From positions 184-64,183 of the forward strand of contig WOYS01000082.1 in the NCBI GenBank assembly GCA_011620645.1: DNA of 64,000 bases, in the 5' to 3' direction. The stretch's first letter is position 1, and each line of letters starts with the position of its first letter. The notes under the pieces are model-generated. The model was not told the DNA's origin. It saw nothing but the letters and a program-made list of their open reading frames with translations, and searched no databases. This DNA is from Mycobacterium sp. (GTDB lineage Bacteria > Actinomycetota > Actinomycetes > Mycobacteriales > Mycobacteriaceae). This document shows positions 26,539-42,167 of the stretch, in pieces. The position numbers and the translations under genes were made by a program.

Positions 26539-27486
26539 GTGTCCGCGCTGGCCTTCTCCATCGTCGCGCTGGTGCTCGTCGGTCCGGTGCCCGCAGTTCT
26601 CGCTTGCGCCTCCTGGCCATTGCGCGCACCGCGCGCCGCCATCGTGCTCTGGCAATCCATCGCACTCGCCGCGGTCCTTTCCGCATTCTCCGCAGGCATC
26701 GCCATCGCGAGCCGGCTGTTCGTACCCGGACCGGACGGTCGTCCCACCGCGACATTCACCAGCGAGATCGAAGCTCTCGGCTGGCCGCTGTGGTTGCTCT
26801 ACATCGCCGTCTTCGCGCTCACCCTGATGGTCGGCGCCCGGCTGGCCGCCGCGGTCCTCCAAGTGGCCGTCGCCACCCGCCGCCGTCGCGCCCACCACCG
26901 CATGGTCGTCGACCTGGTCGGCATGTCACGTCGCGAAGTACCCACGCCCGCGCGCCGACCCAGCGGATTGCGCGTCCTCGGCGTCGCTCAGCCGATGGCC
27001 TACTGTCTGCCCGGCGTGCGCAGCCGCGTGGTGGTCAGCGAAGGCGCCCTGACCACACTCCCGGAATCCGAGATCGCCGCCATCCTGAGCCACGAACGCG
27101 CCCACCTGCGGGCCCGTCACGATCTGGTGCTCGAGATGTTCACCGCCGTGCACGCCGCGTTCCCCCGCTTCGTCCGCAGCGGCAACGCACTCGATGCGGT
27201 CCGGCTGCTCATCGAACTGCTCGCCGACGACGCCGCGGTCCGGGTTGCCGGCCCCACTCCCCTGGCCCGCGCGCTGGTCGCCTGTGCCGGCGGGCGCACC
27301 CCGTCCGGTGCGCTGGCCGCCGGTGGCCCCACCACGGTGGTGCGAGTACAGCGACTCGGGGGTAAGGGCAATAGTCTTGCCTTGGCAGTGGCGGCCTACA
27401 CCGCCGCGGCCTCGATCCTGATAATCCCTACGGTGGCGCTGGCATTGCCCTGGCTCACCGAGTTGCACCGCTTGTTCAGTCACTAG
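26539..27486 (+). CDS. M56-family membrane peptidase, BlaR1-like
   Basis: A 315-residue membrane protein with several N-terminal helices (starting SALAFSIVALVLVGPVPAVL) and a zinc-peptidase motif HERAH in ILSHERAHLRARHDL; a further helix lies near the C-terminus. It lacks the extracellular penicillin-binding sensor domain of staphylococcal BlaR1, as does Rv1845c. GTG 26539 is 12 bases past the blaI stop. In the family the peptidase is thought to cleave BlaI upon cell-wall stress, giving a two-gene switch. Confidence 0.9.
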   Translation: MSALAFSIVALVLVGPVPAVLACASWPLRAPRAAIVLWQSIALAAVLSAFSAGIAIASRLFVPGPDGRPTATFTSEIEALGWPLWLLYIAVFALTLMVGARLAAAVLQVAVATRRRRAHHRMVVDLVGMSRREVPTPARRPSGLRVLGVAQPMAYCLPGVRSRVVVSEGALTTLPESEIAAILSHERAHLRARHDLVLEMFTAVHAAFPRFVRSGNALDAVRLLIELLADDAAVRVAGPTPLARALVACAGGRTPSGALAAGGPTTVVRVQRLGGKGNSLALAVAAYTAAASILIIPTVALALPWLTELHRLFSH

Positions 27487-27552
27487 GGCATAAAACCCAG
27501 AGCCAGCGGCGATCTACACCACGACGTCAAGACACCATCGAAAGGCTGCCGC

Positions 27553-30484
<2,932 letters not shown>

Positions 30485-30584
30485 CCGCCGCGCACCTTCG
30501 CACAGCCGCTACAACACTCAGCTGCACAGCCGGTACGATGGACCGCATTCGGCGTGCGTGACGCCGTGTACAGGAAGGATTCCC

Positions 30585-30721
30585 GTGCCTCAGGCACCCG
30601 TGGAGGCCCACGGATCGTCATCGGCTTGCGGGATTCCGGCCGTTCTTGCCGCCCCCGACCCGGACGACGCCGAGCCGTCTACTAGACAGCCGGGCACCAG
30701 GCCCGGCGGCTATCCGGTGAG

Positions 30722-30731
<10 letters not shown>
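30585..30731 (+). CDS. 48-residue leader ORF of the CBS-domain operon
   Basis: GTG 30585 follows a strong AGGAAGGA site at five to six bases. The ORF ([20 protein letters not shown] then a Pro/Asp-rich tail) ends at a TGA that overlaps the second ATG of the downstream gene as ATGA. The tail covers a GC-rich hairpin. A strong ribosome site plus stop-start overlap suggests a translated leader that controls the membrane protein gene. No homologue is recognised. Confidence 0.5.
30689..30707 (+). promoter_or_regulatory. Hairpin in the leader of the CBS-domain gene
   Basis: GCCGGGC, ACCAG, GCCCGGC forms a perfect 7-bp stem inside the leader ORF and ends 14 bases before the ATG at 30722, so it could mask the start region unless a ribosome moves through it. 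Confidence 0.45.
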
Positions 30732-32087
<1,356 letters not shown>

Positions 32088-32098
<11 letters not shown>

Positions 32099-33137
32099 CC
32101 TGTTCGCGGTCGCCCTGACCGTGCTGCTGCTGGCCGCCAACGCGTTCTTCGTCGGCGCGGAATTCGCGTTGATCTCGGCGCGGCGTGACCGCCTCGAGGC
32201 GCTTGCCGAGCAGGGTAAGAAGCGGGCGGTCGCGGTGATGCGCGCGGCAGAGAACCTATCGCTGATGCTGGCCGGCGCCCAGCTGGGCATCACCATCTGC
32301 TCGATCCTGCTCGGCCGGGTCGGCGAGCCCGCGGTGGCCCACCTGCTGGAAAAACCATTCGCGCTGCTCGGCGTGGGCAACGCGGTGCTGCACACCGTGT
32401 CGTTCATCGTCGCACTGGCCGTCGTGGTGACACTGCATGTCCTGCTGGGCGAGATGGTGCCCAAGAACATCGCCATCGCCGGCCCGGAGAGCACCGCGAT
32501 GCTGCTGGTCCCGCCGTATCTGGTCTACATCCGCGCGGCCCGCCCATTCATCGCGTTCTACAACTGGGCCGCCAACGCCACGCTGCGGGCGCTGCGGGTG
32601 GAGCCCAAGGACGAGCTCGACGTCACGGTGTCGACCGTCGAACTGTCGGACATGATTGCCGAATCCCTGTCCGAGGGGCTGCTCGATCATGAGGAGCACA
32701 CCCGGCTGACGCGCGCCCTGCAGATCCGGGATCGTACGGTGGCCGATCTGGCGATCCCGCTGGACCGGATCCGGGCGGTGCCGGTGTCGGCCGCCGGGGC
32801 CGGACCGGCCGTCGCCGCCTTGGAGCAGGCGCTTTCGGAGACCGGCTACTCGCGATTTCCGATCACCGAGGCCGACGGCTCCTACCTGGGCTACCTGCAC
32901 ATCAAGGATGTGCTCGGAATGCTCAGCGAGTCGACCGTGCTCGACGCATCGATGGTGCGTCCGCTGATCCAGATGCCGTCCACCCTGCCGCTGCCCGACG
33001 CACTGACCCGGTTGCGGCGTAACAAGAGTCACCTGGCGCTAGTAACCGACGGTGGCCAGATCACCGCGATGGTGACGCTCGAGGATCTGGTGCAAGATCT
33101 CGTCGGCACCGTCCGCGACGGCACGCACCGGGTCTGA
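32088..33137 (+). CDS. DUF21/CBS-domain membrane protein, paralogue (Rv1841c-type)
   Basis: A 349-residue relative of the upstream protein, with the DUF21 start [20 protein letters not shown], the [11 protein letters not shown] turn and a CBS pair ([20 protein letters not shown], then [20 protein letters not shown]). It stops after the CBS pair and lacks the CorC/HlyC tail. ATG 32088 lies inside the preceding gene. The two probably form a heteromeric membrane complex, as paired genes of this family often do. The ligand or ion is not known. Confidence 0.87.
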
Positions 33138-34036
33138 TGAACCCCGACCCGACCATCCTCGACGAAGCCGACTGGACTGCCCGCCAGGCGGCCCATCAGC
33201 ACCGGGTGGACCGGTTCGTCGCTCCTCATCAGGAGCGCGCCCAGCGCGGCGAACCACATCCTGTGTGGGATTTCCTGTTCACCTACTACAGCCTGCGGCC
33301 CCGTCAGTTGCGGCGCTGGCACCCCGGTTTCGGCTTCGGGTTGCGCGGTCGGGCCGCCGAGCGTTTTCTGACCCGCAGCGGTTACCGCGCAACGGGGCCG
33401 GTGGTATCGGTATCGGCGGAACTGCTCGAATCCCGGCGGGACACCGTGACATTCATCGCCGATCTGCTGGCCCGCACCGCAGACCGGCCCGCCCGGTTCA
33501 ACTGTTTCGGGCTGCACGAGTGGGCGATGGTCTACCGGTCACCCGAGGTGCGACACGGCCGGGTCCCGTTGCGCCTCGGGACCTCCGGTACCGATGCCGT
33601 CGTCGATTCGATGCCGCTGCGGTGCAGCCACTTCGATGCCTTCAGGTTCTTCACCCCGGCCGCCGCCGACCTCAATGCCGAGAAACTGCGTCGCGATACC
33701 CAGCTCACGACAGAACAACCGGGCTGCATCCACGCGGCGATGGATTGCTACAAATGGGCCTACAAACTGGGGCCGCTGGTGCCCTCCGAACTGGTGATGG
33801 ACTGCCTGGAACTGGCCGCCGATGCCCGGGCGGTGGACATGTGTGCCAGCCCATACGACCTGACCGACTATGGTTTCCCTGCGGTTACCATCGAAACCGC
33901 AGCCGGTCGTGCCGAGTACGTCAAGGCGCAACAGCGCATCACCGAACGCGCGGCGCCGCTGCGCAGGGAGTTGGCTCGCCGATGCGACCTGCTACTCAAC
34001 CGGCCGGGGACACTTCGGCCGCGGATTCACGCGTAG
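33137..34036 (+). CDS. Conserved actinobacterial protein, often labelled 3-methyladenine DNA glycosylase
   Basis: A 299-residue soluble protein. Its start TILDEADWTARQAAHQHRVD and the block HPVWDFLFTYYSLRPRQLRR are typical of an actinobacterial family commonly annotated as 3-methyladenine DNA glycosylase, but no helix-hairpin-helix or other DNA-glycosylase signature is evident, so the label should be treated as weak. FNCFGLHEWAMVYRSPEVRH and HFDAFRFFTP are strongly conserved-looking, His-rich segments that might bind metal. ATG overlaps the preceding stop by one base (TGATG), so it belongs to the CBS operon. It takes the place of Rv1838c-Rv1840c. Confidence 0.75.
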   Translation: MNPDPTILDEADWTARQAAHQHRVDRFVAPHQERAQRGEPHPVWDFLFTYYSLRPRQLRRWHPGFGFGLRGRAAERFLTRSGYRATGPVVSVSAELLESRRDTVTFIADLLARTADRPARFNCFGLHEWAMVYRSPEVRHGRVPLRLGTSGTDAVVDSMPLRCSHFDAFRFFTPAAADLNAEKLRRDTQLTTEQPGCIHAAMDCYKWAYKLGPLVPSELVMDCLELAADARAVDMCASPYDLTDYGFPAVTIETAAGRAEYVKAQQRITERAAPLRRELARRCDLLLNRPGTLRPRIHA

Positions 34037-34077
34037 TTACCGCCGGGTAAACTAAGCCGACTGCAATGGGAGGAAAC

Positions 34078-36282
34078 ATGACCGACCGCGTGACGGTGGG
34101 AAACCTGCGGGTTGCCAAGGTGCTGCACGACTTCATCACGAACGAAGCGTTGCCCGGCACCGACCTGGACCCCGACAGCTTCTGGGCGGGCGTGGACAAG
34201 GTCGTCACCGACCTGACCCCGCAGAATCAGGATCTGCTGGCGCGCCGCGATGACCTGCAGGCCCAGATCGACAGGTGGCATCGTGCCCGTGTCATCGGCC
34301 CGCTCGATGCGGCCGAGTACAAGCAGTTCCTCACCGATATCGGATACCTGGCCCCCGAGCCCGCGGACTTCACCATCACCACCTCCGGGGTGGACGCCGA
34401 GATCACCAGCACCGCCGGGCCGCAGCTCGTGGTGCCGGTCCTCAACGCCCGCTTCGCGCTGAACGCCGCCAACGCACGCTGGGGCTCGCTGTATGACGCG
34501 CTGTATGGCACCGACGTCATCTCCGAAGAGGGCGGCGCAGAGAGGGGGTCCAGCTATAACCGGGTGCGCGGCGACAAGGTCATCGCGTATGCCCGCAACT
34601 TCCTCGACGAGGCCGTCCCGCTGGCGTCGGGCTCCTGGTCGGAGATCACCGGCCTCAAGATCGACGACGCAAAGCTCGTCGTGACGCTGGGCGACGACAC
34701 CGTCGCCCTGGCCAAACCCGACGAGTTCATCGGCTACACCCGAAAACCGGGCAGACCGGCCTGGTCGGCGCTGCTGGTCCACAACGGCCTGCACATCGAG
34801 ATCCTCGTCGACCCCGACTCCCCCGTCGGCGCCACCGACAAGGCCGGCATCAAGGACGTCGTGCTGGAGTCGGCGATCACCACGATCATGGACTTCGAGG
34901 ATTCGGTGGCCGCCGTGGACGCCGAGGACAAGGTGCTCGGCTACCGCAACTGGCTGGGCCTGAACCGCGGCGACCTCGCCGAAGAGGTCAACAAGGGCGG
35001 CAAGTCCTTCACCCGGGTGCTCAACCCGGACCGCAAGTTCAGTACCCCGGACGGTTCCGGTGAGCTGAGCCTGCCCGGACGCAGCCTGCTGTTCGTGCGC
35101 AACGTCGGGCACCTGATGACCAATGACGCCATCACCGACCCAGATGGGAACGAGGTTCCCGAGGGTATCCAGGACGCGCTGTTCACCGGGCTGATCGCCA
35201 TCCATGGACTGAAGGACGGCTCCCAGAGCGACGGGGCCAACGGTCCCCACGCCAACAGCCGCACCGGCTCGGTGTACATCGTCAAGCCCAAGATGCACGG
35301 CCCCGACGAGGTCGCCTTCACCTGCGAGCTGTTCGGTCGCGTCGAGGATGTGCTCGGCCTGCCGCAGGGCACCCTCAAGGTCGGCATCATGGACGAGGAA
35401 CGCCGCACCACGCTGAACCTCAAGGCCTGCATCAAGGCCGCCGCCGACCGCGTCGTGTTCATCAACACCGGATTCCTGGACCGCACCGGCGATGAGATTC
35501 ACACTTCCATGGAAGCCGGCCCGATGATCCGCAAGGGCGCCATGAAGTCCCAGCCGTGGATCAAGGCCTACGAGGACGCCAATGTCGACACCGGCCTTGC
35601 CACCGGACTTTCCGGGCGCGCCCAGATCGGCAAGGGCATGTGGGCCATGACCGACCTGATGGCCGACATGGTGGAGCAGAAGATCGGCCAGCCCAAGGCC
35701 GGCGCCACCACGGCGTGGGTGCCCTCGCCCACGGCAGCCACCCTGCATGCCATGCATTACCACCAGGTCGACGTCTACGCGGTACAGGCCGAACTCAAGG
35801 GCCACACCCGCACCACGATCGACGAACTGCTGACCATTCCGCTGGCCGGTGAGCTGGCCTGGTCCACCGACGAGATCCACGAAGAGGTCGACAACAACTG
35901 CCAGTCCATCCTGGGCTATGTGGTGCGCTGGGTCGACGCCGGCGTCGGCTGCTCGAAGGTGCCCGACATCCACAATGTCGCGTTGATGGAAGACCGTGCC
36001 ACACTGCGCATCTCCAGCCAGTTGCTGGCGAATTGGCTGCGCCATGGTGTCATCACCGAAGGCGACATCAAGGCCAGCCTGCGCCGGATGGCCGGCGTGG
36101 TCGACGAGCAAAATGCTGGCGACGCGGACTACCTGCCGATGGCACCGGACCCCGAAGCCAGCATCGCCTTCCAGGCCGCCCAGGAGCTCATCCTGTCCGG
36201 GGCGCAGCAGCCCAGTGGCTACACCGAGCCGATCCTGCACCGGCGCCGCCGGGAATTCAAGGCGCGTGCCGCAAGCCAGTGA
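34078..36282 (+). CDS. glcB: Malate synthase G
   Basis: A 734-residue cytoplasmic enzyme that condenses glyoxylate with acetyl-CoA to malate in the glyoxylate shunt. The length fits isoform G. Landmark blocks are [19 protein letters not shown] at the start, [20 protein letters not shown] in the barrel, [15 protein letters not shown] with the metal-binding acid, and [27 protein letters not shown] precedes ATG 34078 by four bases. M. tuberculosis GlcB is also found on the cell surface. No adjacent isocitrate lyase gene is present. Confidence 0.97.
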   Translation: MTDRVTVGNLRVAKVLHDFITNEALPGTDLDPDSFWAGVDKVVTDLTPQNQDLLARRDDLQAQIDRWHRARVIGPLDAAEYKQFLTDIGYLAPEPADFTITTSGVDAEITSTAGPQLVVPVLNARFALNAANARWGSLYDALYGTDVISEEGGAERGSSYNRVRGDKVIAYARNFLDEAVPLASGSWSEITGLKIDDAKLVVTLGDDTVALAKPDEFIGYTRKPGRPAWSALLVHNGLHIEILVDPDSPVGATDKAGIKDVVLESAITTIMDFEDSVAAVDAEDKVLGYRNWLGLNRGDLAEEVNKGGKSFTRVLNPDRKFSTPDGSGELSLPGRSLLFVRNVGHLMTNDAITDPDGNEVPEGIQDALFTGLIAIHGLKDGSQSDGANGPHANSRTGSVYIVKPKMHGPDEVAFTCELFGRVEDVLGLPQGTLKVGIMDEERRTTLNLKACIKAAADRVVFINTGFLDRTGDEIHTSMEAGPMIRKGAMKSQPWIKAYEDANVDTGLATGLSGRAQIGKGMWAMTDLMADMVEQKIGQPKAGATTAWVPSPTAATLHAMHYHQVDVYAVQAELKGHTRTTIDELLTIPLAGELAWSTDEIHEEVDNNCQSILGYVVRWVDAGVGCSKVPDIHNVALMEDRATLRISSQLLANWLRHGVITEGDIKASLRRMAGVVDEQNAGDADYLPMAPDPEASIAFQAAQELILSGAQQPSGYTEPILHRRRREFKARAASQ

Positions 36283-36328
36283 TTAGACTTCGGCGGGGCA
36301 TCCGACACGACGAGTTAGGGGGGTAGGG

Positions 36329-38329
36329 ATGGGCAGGCACAGCATTCCCGACCCCGACGACGACCGGACGGGGAGCGGCGACGCCCCGGCCGGTGACGTC
36401 GGTTACGGCACCAACGAATACGACACCAATGAATACGGCACCAATGAATACGGCGATTACGGTGACCGCTCGGACGAGTACGGGGCCGACGAACCCGACC
36501 CGCATCCCCGTGGCTTCCCCGCCGTCGCCGATGAGGATCAGCCGACGCAGGCATTCTCGGTCACCGGACGGCAGCGCGCCTTCGAGAGCGGTGAATGGAC
36601 CGGCAGCCACCGCGCGGTGACGACCGGCCGGCGCAAGGTCAGCCCCCTGGTGATCGGCGCACTGATCACCGTCGTCGTGGTGGTCGGCGCCGTCATCCTG
36701 TGGCGATTCTTCGGTGACGCACTGTCCAACCGCAGCCAGGTCTCCGCCGACCGCTGCGTCGAAGGCGAGCTGACCGTCGCGGTCATCGCGGATCCGGCCA
36801 TCGCAGATCAGGTCGGCACCCTGGCCGAGCACTACAGCAGCACCGCCGACCCGGTCGGTGACCGCTGCGTGAAGGTCGCGGTCAAGGCCGCAGATTCCAA
36901 TGCCGTGGTCAACGGTTTCACCGACGCGTGGCCGGGCGATCTCGGTGAGCGGCCCGCACTCTGGATTCCGGCCAGCTCGGTCTCCGAGGCACGCCTGGAA
37001 AGCGCCACCGGGGCCAAGACGGTCATCGACAGCCGCCCGCTGGTCAGCTCCCCCGTCGTGCTGGCCATCCGACCCGAGCTCGAAGAGGCTCTGGCCCAGC
37101 AGAGCTGGTCGACCCTGCCGGGGTTGCAGAGCGATCCGGCCGGGCTCGACGGACTGAACCTGCCGGGCTGGGACGGCCTGAAACTGTCCTTGCCGCTGAC
37201 CGGCAACAGCGACGCTGCCTACCTGGCTGCCGAAGCGGTGGCCGCGACCTCCGCGCCGGCAGGCGCACCGGCCACCGACGGTGCCTCCACCGCGCAACGC
37301 CTGCTCGTCGGCCAGCCCGAGCTGGCCGACACCACGGCCACCACCGCACTGGATGCGTTGATCACCGCCGCAGACCCGGCCACCGCACCCGTGCACGGGG
37401 TCGTCACCACCGAACAGAAATTGTTCGAGCGGGCGGCGAACCTCAGCGATGCGAGTACGAAGCTCAGCTCGTGGATACCGCCGGGACCTGTCGCCGTCGC
37501 CGACTTCCCCGCCGTCCTGCTCAGCGGTGACTGGTTGTCCAAGGAACAGATCAGCGCAGCCAGCGAGTTCGACCGTTTCATGCGCAAACCCGAACAGCTC
37601 GCCGAACTGGCCAAGGCCGGTTTCCGCGCCGAGGGCGCCACGCCGCCCAGCAGCCCGGTCACCGATTTCCCGGCGCTGACGGAGCCGTTGTCGTTCGGCG
37701 ACCCTGAATCCAGGGCCACCCTGGCGGCCAGGATGACCGCTCCCACCCAGAGCGGCACGGTCACTGTGATGCTCGATCAGTCCATGCCCGCAAATGAGGG
37801 CGGCCGCAGTCGGCTCACCAATGTGGCGACGGCGCTGACTGAGCGGCTGCAGGTGCTCCCCCCGACCACATCGGTGGGCCTGTGGACCTTCGACGGAGTG
37901 GCTGGCCGCTCGGTCACCACGACCGGGCCACTCGGTGACAATGTCGGCGGCACACCACGATCGGCGGCTTTGGCGTCAAATCTGCAGGGCCAGGTGGGAT
38001 CGGGCGGAGGTGCGGTGTCGTTCACCACGCTGCGCCTGATCTACGGCGAGGCGCTGGCGAATTTCCGTGCCGGTGAACCGAATTCGGTGCTGGTGATTGC
38101 CTCGGGCCCACACACCGATCGCAGTCTGGATGGTCCGGGGTTGATCTCCTACATCGAGGGTGCGGTGGATCAGCAGCGGCCGGTCGCGGTGAACGTCATC
38201 AATCTCGGCGACGATCCCGACCGAGCCACCTGGGAAGAGGTGGCGAAGACCAGTGGCGGCGAGTACCGCAACCTGCCCAGTTCGACCGATCCCGGGCTGG
38301 CCGCGGCGGTTTCGGAGTTCCTCGGCTGA
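36329..38329 (+). CDS. Membrane-anchored substrate-binding/VWA-domain protein (Rv1836c-type)
   Basis: A 666-residue protein with a cytosolic N-terminus, one helix (LVIGALITVVVVVGAVILW, about residues 110-128) and a large outer part. The first outer region resembles a periplasmic-binding fold; the second, from about residue 470, is a von Willebrand A domain with a MIDAS-like DQSMP and the VGLWTFDG strand. The N-terminus has repeats of the type TNEYG encoded by 15-bp units at 36415-36460. The role is unknown; the VWA domain suggests a metal-dependent protein contact in the envelope. Confidence 0.85.
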   Translation: MGRHSIPDPDDDRTGSGDAPAGDVGYGTNEYDTNEYGTNEYGDYGDRSDEYGADEPDPHPRGFPAVADEDQPTQAFSVTGRQRAFESGEWTGSHRAVTTGRRKVSPLVIGALITVVVVVGAVILWRFFGDALSNRSQVSADRCVEGELTVAVIADPAIADQVGTLAEHYSSTADPVGDRCVKVAVKAADSNAVVNGFTDAWPGDLGERPALWIPASSVSEARLESATGAKTVIDSRPLVSSPVVLAIRPELEEALAQQSWSTLPGLQSDPAGLDGLNLPGWDGLKLSLPLTGNSDAAYLAAEAVAATSAPAGAPATDGASTAQRLLVGQPELADTTATTALDALITAADPATAPVHGVVTTEQKLFERAANLSDASTKLSSWIPPGPVAVADFPAVLLSGDWLSKEQISAASEFDRFMRKPEQLAELAKAGFRAEGATPPSSPVTDFPALTEPLSFGDPESRATLAARMTAPTQSGTVTVMLDQSMPANEGGRSRLTNVATALTERLQVLPPTTSVGLWTFDGVAGRSVTTTGPLGDNVGGTPRSAALASNLQGQVGSGGGAVSFTTLRLIYGEALANFRAGEPNSVLVIASGPHTDRSLDGPGLISYIEGAVDQQRPVAVNVINLGDDPDRATWEEVAKTSGGEYRNLPSSTDPGLAAAVSEFLG

Positions 38330-38338
38330 CGGCCGGGG

Positions 38339-39193
38339 TCAGCCACGGACCAGGGTGCACCGTAGCCCGAAGTGATCCGACGGGAACACCCGCGGCAATG
38401 CACTCGAAAGCGGCTCGCGGCCGATCAATTCGATCGACTCCGGTTTCCAGGTGTCACCCTTTATGAGCACCCGGTCGAACCGAACGTGCCGGTGCTTGTT
38501 CTTCATGTCATAGCGCATGAGGTTGATCGTGGTGTCTTCGGTGTACCCCGGTTCGTCGGGCCGCAGTTCTGTCCAGACGTCCCGGTAGTCCGCGCGGATG
38601 ATGCCCGCTTCGGAATCGCGCATGTTGAAGTCGCCCATGATCGCCACGTTGTCGGTACCGCGCTGAGCATCGAATATCCGGCCGAGCTGGCGCGCACGCA
38701 AAGGTGCTGAGGCCTTGCCACTTTCGAGGTGGACCGACACCACCGTCAGTGGCTCGCCGTTCAGGGTCAGCTGTGTTGTGAGGTATCCGCGCGACAGCCG
38801 GGTCGGCAGCCGCGTGTACGTGACGCGGTCGACCGGCAATCGGGACAGCAGCAGCATGCCGTAATTGCCGCGGCTGCCACCGACCATCGCGGCACTGCGG
38901 TAGCTCTCCCTGACCCATGGCTGATCGAGGAACACCGTCAGGCTCGTATGGGTGACCTCTTGAAAAGTCATGATGTCCGGCGCATCTCGGGACAGCAGAT
39001 CGGCGATCGCACGGTAGCGCTGCTCATTGTGCTTCTCGCTGAACCACACGTTGTACGTCGCGAGGCTGAGCCGGTCTACGGACATGTCGTCGCCGACGGT
39101 ACGCGCAGCCGTCCACCGTCGCCGAAGCGGGTCGAACTGCTTCACCGGTACTTTCGCCCGACGGCGGAACACACTGGGCCACAGCCGATCCAT
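38339..39193 (-). CDS. Endonuclease/exonuclease/phosphatase-family hydrolase
   Basis: A 284-residue protein with the EEP fold used by DNase I, AP endonucleases and sphingomyelinases. Key motifs in order: LATYNVWF, FQEVTHTSL (metal-binding Glu), VVSVHLESG, IMGDFNMRDS (Asp/Asn of the active site), FDRVLIKG and PSDHFGLRCTL (catalytic Asp-His). The first ~36 residues are basic and precede the fold; ATG 39085 would start at MSVDRLSLATYNVW and is a good alternative. The substrate cannot be told. It is convergent with the VWA gene, nine bases apart. Confidence 0.85.
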   Translation of the reverse strand: MDRLWPSVFRRRAKVPVKQFDPLRRRWTAARTVGDDMSVDRLSLATYNVWFSEKHNEQRYRAIADLLSRDAPDIMTFQEVTHTSLTVFLDQPWVRESYRSAAMVGGSRGNYGMLLLSRLPVDRVTYTRLPTRLSRGYLTTQLTLNGEPLTVVSVHLESGKASAPLRARQLGRIFDAQRGTDNVAIMGDFNMRDSEAGIIRADYRDVWTELRPDEPGYTEDTTINLMRYDMKNKHRHVRFDRVLIKGDTWKPESIELIGREPLSSALPRVFPSDHFGLRCTLVRG

Positions 39194-39262
39194 GTGTCCA
39201 AGCTACGGCGTCGCGGCACACTTCCGCGGGCCGTCAACGCGGCGGGGAACACGCCTGTCCGG

Positions 39263-42094
39263 CTAGGCGAACGCCTCCACCGGCGGGCACGAACAGACCA
39301 GGTTGCGATCTCCGTACGCCGCGTCGATCCGGCGGACGGCCGGCCACACCTTCGGACGGAACGCCTTCCCCAACGGGTAGGCGGCCTGTTCCCGCGTGTA
39401 AGGGTGCGACCACTGTTCGACCAACAGCGATTCGGCGGTGTGCGGGGCGCCGCGCAACGGGTTGTCGTCCACCGGCCACTGGCCCGAACCGACCTTGTCG
39501 ATCTCGGCGCGAATCGCGATCATCGCCTCGCAGAACGCGTCGACCTCGGCCAGGCTCTCACTCTCGGTGGGCTCCACCATCAGGGTGCCCGCCACCGGGA
39601 AGCTCATGGTCGGTGCGTGGAAACCGAAGTCCGCCAACCGCTTCGCCACATCGTCGACGGTGACGCCGGTCGTCTTGGTGATCCCGTTGAGATCCAGGAT
39701 GCACTCGTGGGCGACCATGCCGTTCTCGCCGGTGTAGAGCACCGGGAAGTACTCATCGAGACGCCTTGCCACATAGTTCGCCGACGCGATTGCGGTCAGC
39801 GAGGCCGCCCGCAGACCCGCCCCGCCCATCATCCGGATGTAAGTCCAGGTGATCGGCAGGATCGACGCCGACCCGTACGGAGCCGCCGAGACGGTGTAGG
39901 TGTCGGTGAGTTCGTCGGCGAGCGGATGGCCGGGCAGATAGGGCGCCAGGTGGCTGCGCACCGCGACCGGTCCGACGCCGGGGCCTCCACCGCCGTGCGG
40001 GATGCAGAACGTCTTGTGCAGGTTCAGGTGGCTCACGTCGCCGCCGAAGCGGCCCGGCCGGGCCAGCCCGACCAACGCGTTGAGGTTGGCCCCGTCGACG
40101 TAGACCTGACCACCCGCATCGTGCACCGCCGCGCAGATGTCGGCGACATCATGCTCGTACACCCCGTGCGTGGACGGGTAGGTGATCATCAGCGCGGCCA
40201 ACCGGTCGGCGTGCTGGGTCACCTTGGCGCGCAGGTCATCCAGGTCGACGTCACCATTGGCACGGCAGGCGACGACCACCACCCGCATCCCGACCAGCGC
40301 GGCCGAGGCGGCGTTGGTGCCATGCGCGCTGGAGGGGATGAGGCAGACGTCGCGGTCGGCCTGGCCGTTGTCACGGTGATAGGCCTGAATGGCCAGCAGG
40401 CCGGCGTACTCCCCCTGTGATCCGGCGTTGGGCTGCAGCGAGATCTCGTCATAGCCGGTGATACCGGTCAGCCAGGTCTGCAGGTCGGAGATCAGGCGGC
40501 GCAACCCCGGCGTGTCCGACGCGGGCGCGAACGGATGCTGCTTGGAGAATTCGGTCCAGGTGATCGGCTCCATCTCGGCGGCCGCATTGAGTTTCATGGT
40601 GCACGAGCCCAGCGGGATCATGCTGCGGTCCAGCGCAATGTCCTTGTCCGCCAACGACCGCAGGTAGCGCATCATCGAGGTCTCGGTGCGGTACAGATGG
40701 AAGGCCGGGTGGGTCAGGAATTCCGATGTGCGGGTGGCGATGTCCGAGTCGGGTGAATCTGCGGCACCGATCCCGAAGGCCTCCAGCACGGCGGCCACAT
40801 GCGCGTCGGTGGTCACCTCGTCACACGCGACCGACACGTGATCGGCATCGACGCGCCACAGGTTGATATTGGCGGCCTTGGCCGCGGCGACGATATCATC
40901 CGCTCGGCCCGGTACCCTGGCCAGCACGGTGTCGAAGTAGGTGTCGTGCACCAGTGAATCACCTAACGCCGCAGCGATCTTCGCGGCCTGAGCGTGCACG
41001 CGGCGGGCGATCGTGGTCAGTCCGTCGGCACCGTGATAGCTGGCGTACATGGCGGCGACGACGGCCAGTAGCACCTGCGCGGTGCAGATGTTGCTTGTCG
41101 CCTTGTCCCGGCGGATGTGCTGCTCACGGGTCTGCAGACTGAGCCGGTAGGCTGGGGTGCCGTCGACATCCAGTGACACACCGACCAGTCGGCCCGGCAG
41201 CTGACGGGCATGCTTGGTGTGCACGGCCAGATACCCGGCATGTGGGCCGCCGAATCCCATTGGCACACCGAAACGTTGGGTGGTGCCGAAGGCAACGTCG
41301 GCACCGAACTCACCCGGAGGTGCGATCAGCGTGGATGCCAGCAGGTCGGCGCCGACCGCGACGAGCGCGCCGCGCTCATGGGCCTGGGCGGCCAGCCCCG
41401 TCCAGTCGCTGACGCGTCCACTGGCACCCGGCAGCTGCACGATCACGCCGAAGAAGTCGCCGCCGGGCAGGCCGTCGCGAAGATCGGCCGTCACCACCTC
41501 GATGCCGAGCGGCTCGGCGCGGGTGGCGATCACGGCCGCGGTCTGGGCGTATACATCGGCGTCCACGGCCAGCCGGTTGGACGGGCCCTTCACCGCGCGG
41601 TGCATGAGCGTCATTGCCTCGGCGGCAGCGGTGCCCTCATCGAGCATCGAGGCGTTCGCCACGTCCAACCCGGTCAGGTCGCTCACCATGGTCTGGAAGT
41701 TCAGCAGCGCCTCCAGCCGGCCCTGGCTGATCTCGGGCTGGTACGGCGTGTACGCGGTGTACCAGGCGGGGTTCTCGAGAATATTGCGCTTGAGCACCGG
41801 CGGGGTGAGGGTGTCGAAGTAACCCTGCCCGATCATCGACACCGCGACGGTGTTGGTGTCGGCCAGCGCCCGCAGCTCGGCGAGCGCCTCTTCCTCGGTC
41901 GCGGCCGGCGGCAGATGTTCCAGCCCCGGCGCCAACCCGTCGGCGCCCACCGCGTCGAGGATCCCGGCGGGCAGCGCCTTGTCGGCCAGCTCGTCGAGGG
42001 ATCCGACGCCGATGACCCCGAGCATGGTGGCGATGGCATCGGCATCCGGCCCGATATGGCGGTCTGCGAAACGCGACTGGTTCTGGTCGGACAC
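39263..42094 (-). CDS. gcvP: Glycine dehydrogenase (decarboxylating), P-protein
   Basis: A 943-residue PLP enzyme that decarboxylates glycine and passes the aminomethyl group to the lipoyl arm of GcvH. The N-terminal half starts [20 protein letters not shown]; the PLP lysine is in [17 protein letters not shown] in the second half, after [14 protein letters not shown] 42094 follows GGGAG; longer in-frame extensions run into the riboswitch and lack family sequence. A tandem glycine riboswitch in the leader should switch it on when glycine is abundant. gcvH is 3.3 kb upstream on the same strand; gcvT is not in the window. Confidence 0.97.
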   Translation of the reverse strand: MSDQNQSRFADRHIGPDADAIATMLGVIGVGSLDELADKALPAGILDAVGADGLAPGLEHLPPAATEEEALAELRALADTNTVAVSMIGQGYFDTLTPPVLKRNILENPAWYTAYTPYQPEISQGRLEALLNFQTMVSDLTGLDVANASMLDEGTAAAEAMTLMHRAVKGPSNRLAVDADVYAQTAAVIATRAEPLGIEVVTADLRDGLPGGDFFGVIVQLPGASGRVSDWTGLAAQAHERGALVAVGADLLASTLIAPPGEFGADVAFGTTQRFGVPMGFGGPHAGYLAVHTKHARQLPGRLVGVSLDVDGTPAYRLSLQTREQHIRRDKATSNICTAQVLLAVVAAMYASYHGADGLTTIARRVHAQAAKIAAALGDSLVHDTYFDTVLARVPGRADDIVAAAKAANINLWRVDADHVSVACDEVTTDAHVAAVLEAFGIGAADSPDSDIATRTSEFLTHPAFHLYRTETSMMRYLRSLADKDIALDRSMIPLGSCTMKLNAAAEMEPITWTEFSKQHPFAPASDTPGLRRLISDLQTWLTGITGYDEISLQPNAGSQGEYAGLLAIQAYHRDNGQADRDVCLIPSSAHGTNAASAALVGMRVVVVACRANGDVDLDDLRAKVTQHADRLAALMITYPSTHGVYEHDVADICAAVHDAGGQVYVDGANLNALVGLARPGRFGGDVSHLNLHKTFCIPHGGGGPGVGPVAVRSHLAPYLPGHPLADELTDTYTVSAAPYGSASILPITWTYIRMMGGAGLRAASLTAIASANYVARRLDEYFPVLYTGENGMVAHECILDLNGITKTTGVTVDDVAKRLADFGFHAPTMSFPVAGTLMVEPTESESLAEVDAFCEAMIAIRAEIDKVGSGQWPVDDNPLRGAPHTAESLLVEQWSHPYTREQAAYPLGKAFRPKVWPAVRRIDAAYGDRNLVCSCPPVEAFA

Positions 42095-42167
42095 ATGAAC
42101 TCCCGGGTCGAGGCGGTGGACGTGCGCGGGCACGTCGCTCCCTCTCCCTCTGTCGTCGACCCGGACC

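Noticed and set aside
30485..30721. Metal riboswitch (M-box or yybP-ykoY) before the CBS-domain gene
   Set aside because: None of the conserved core segments of these classes could be found; the leader ORF explains the region better.
34027..36240. Very long minus-strand reading frame opposite glcB
   Set aside because: It mirrors the codon structure of malate synthase; the protein is Gly/Val/Asp-rich with no family features. High GC makes such antisense frames common.
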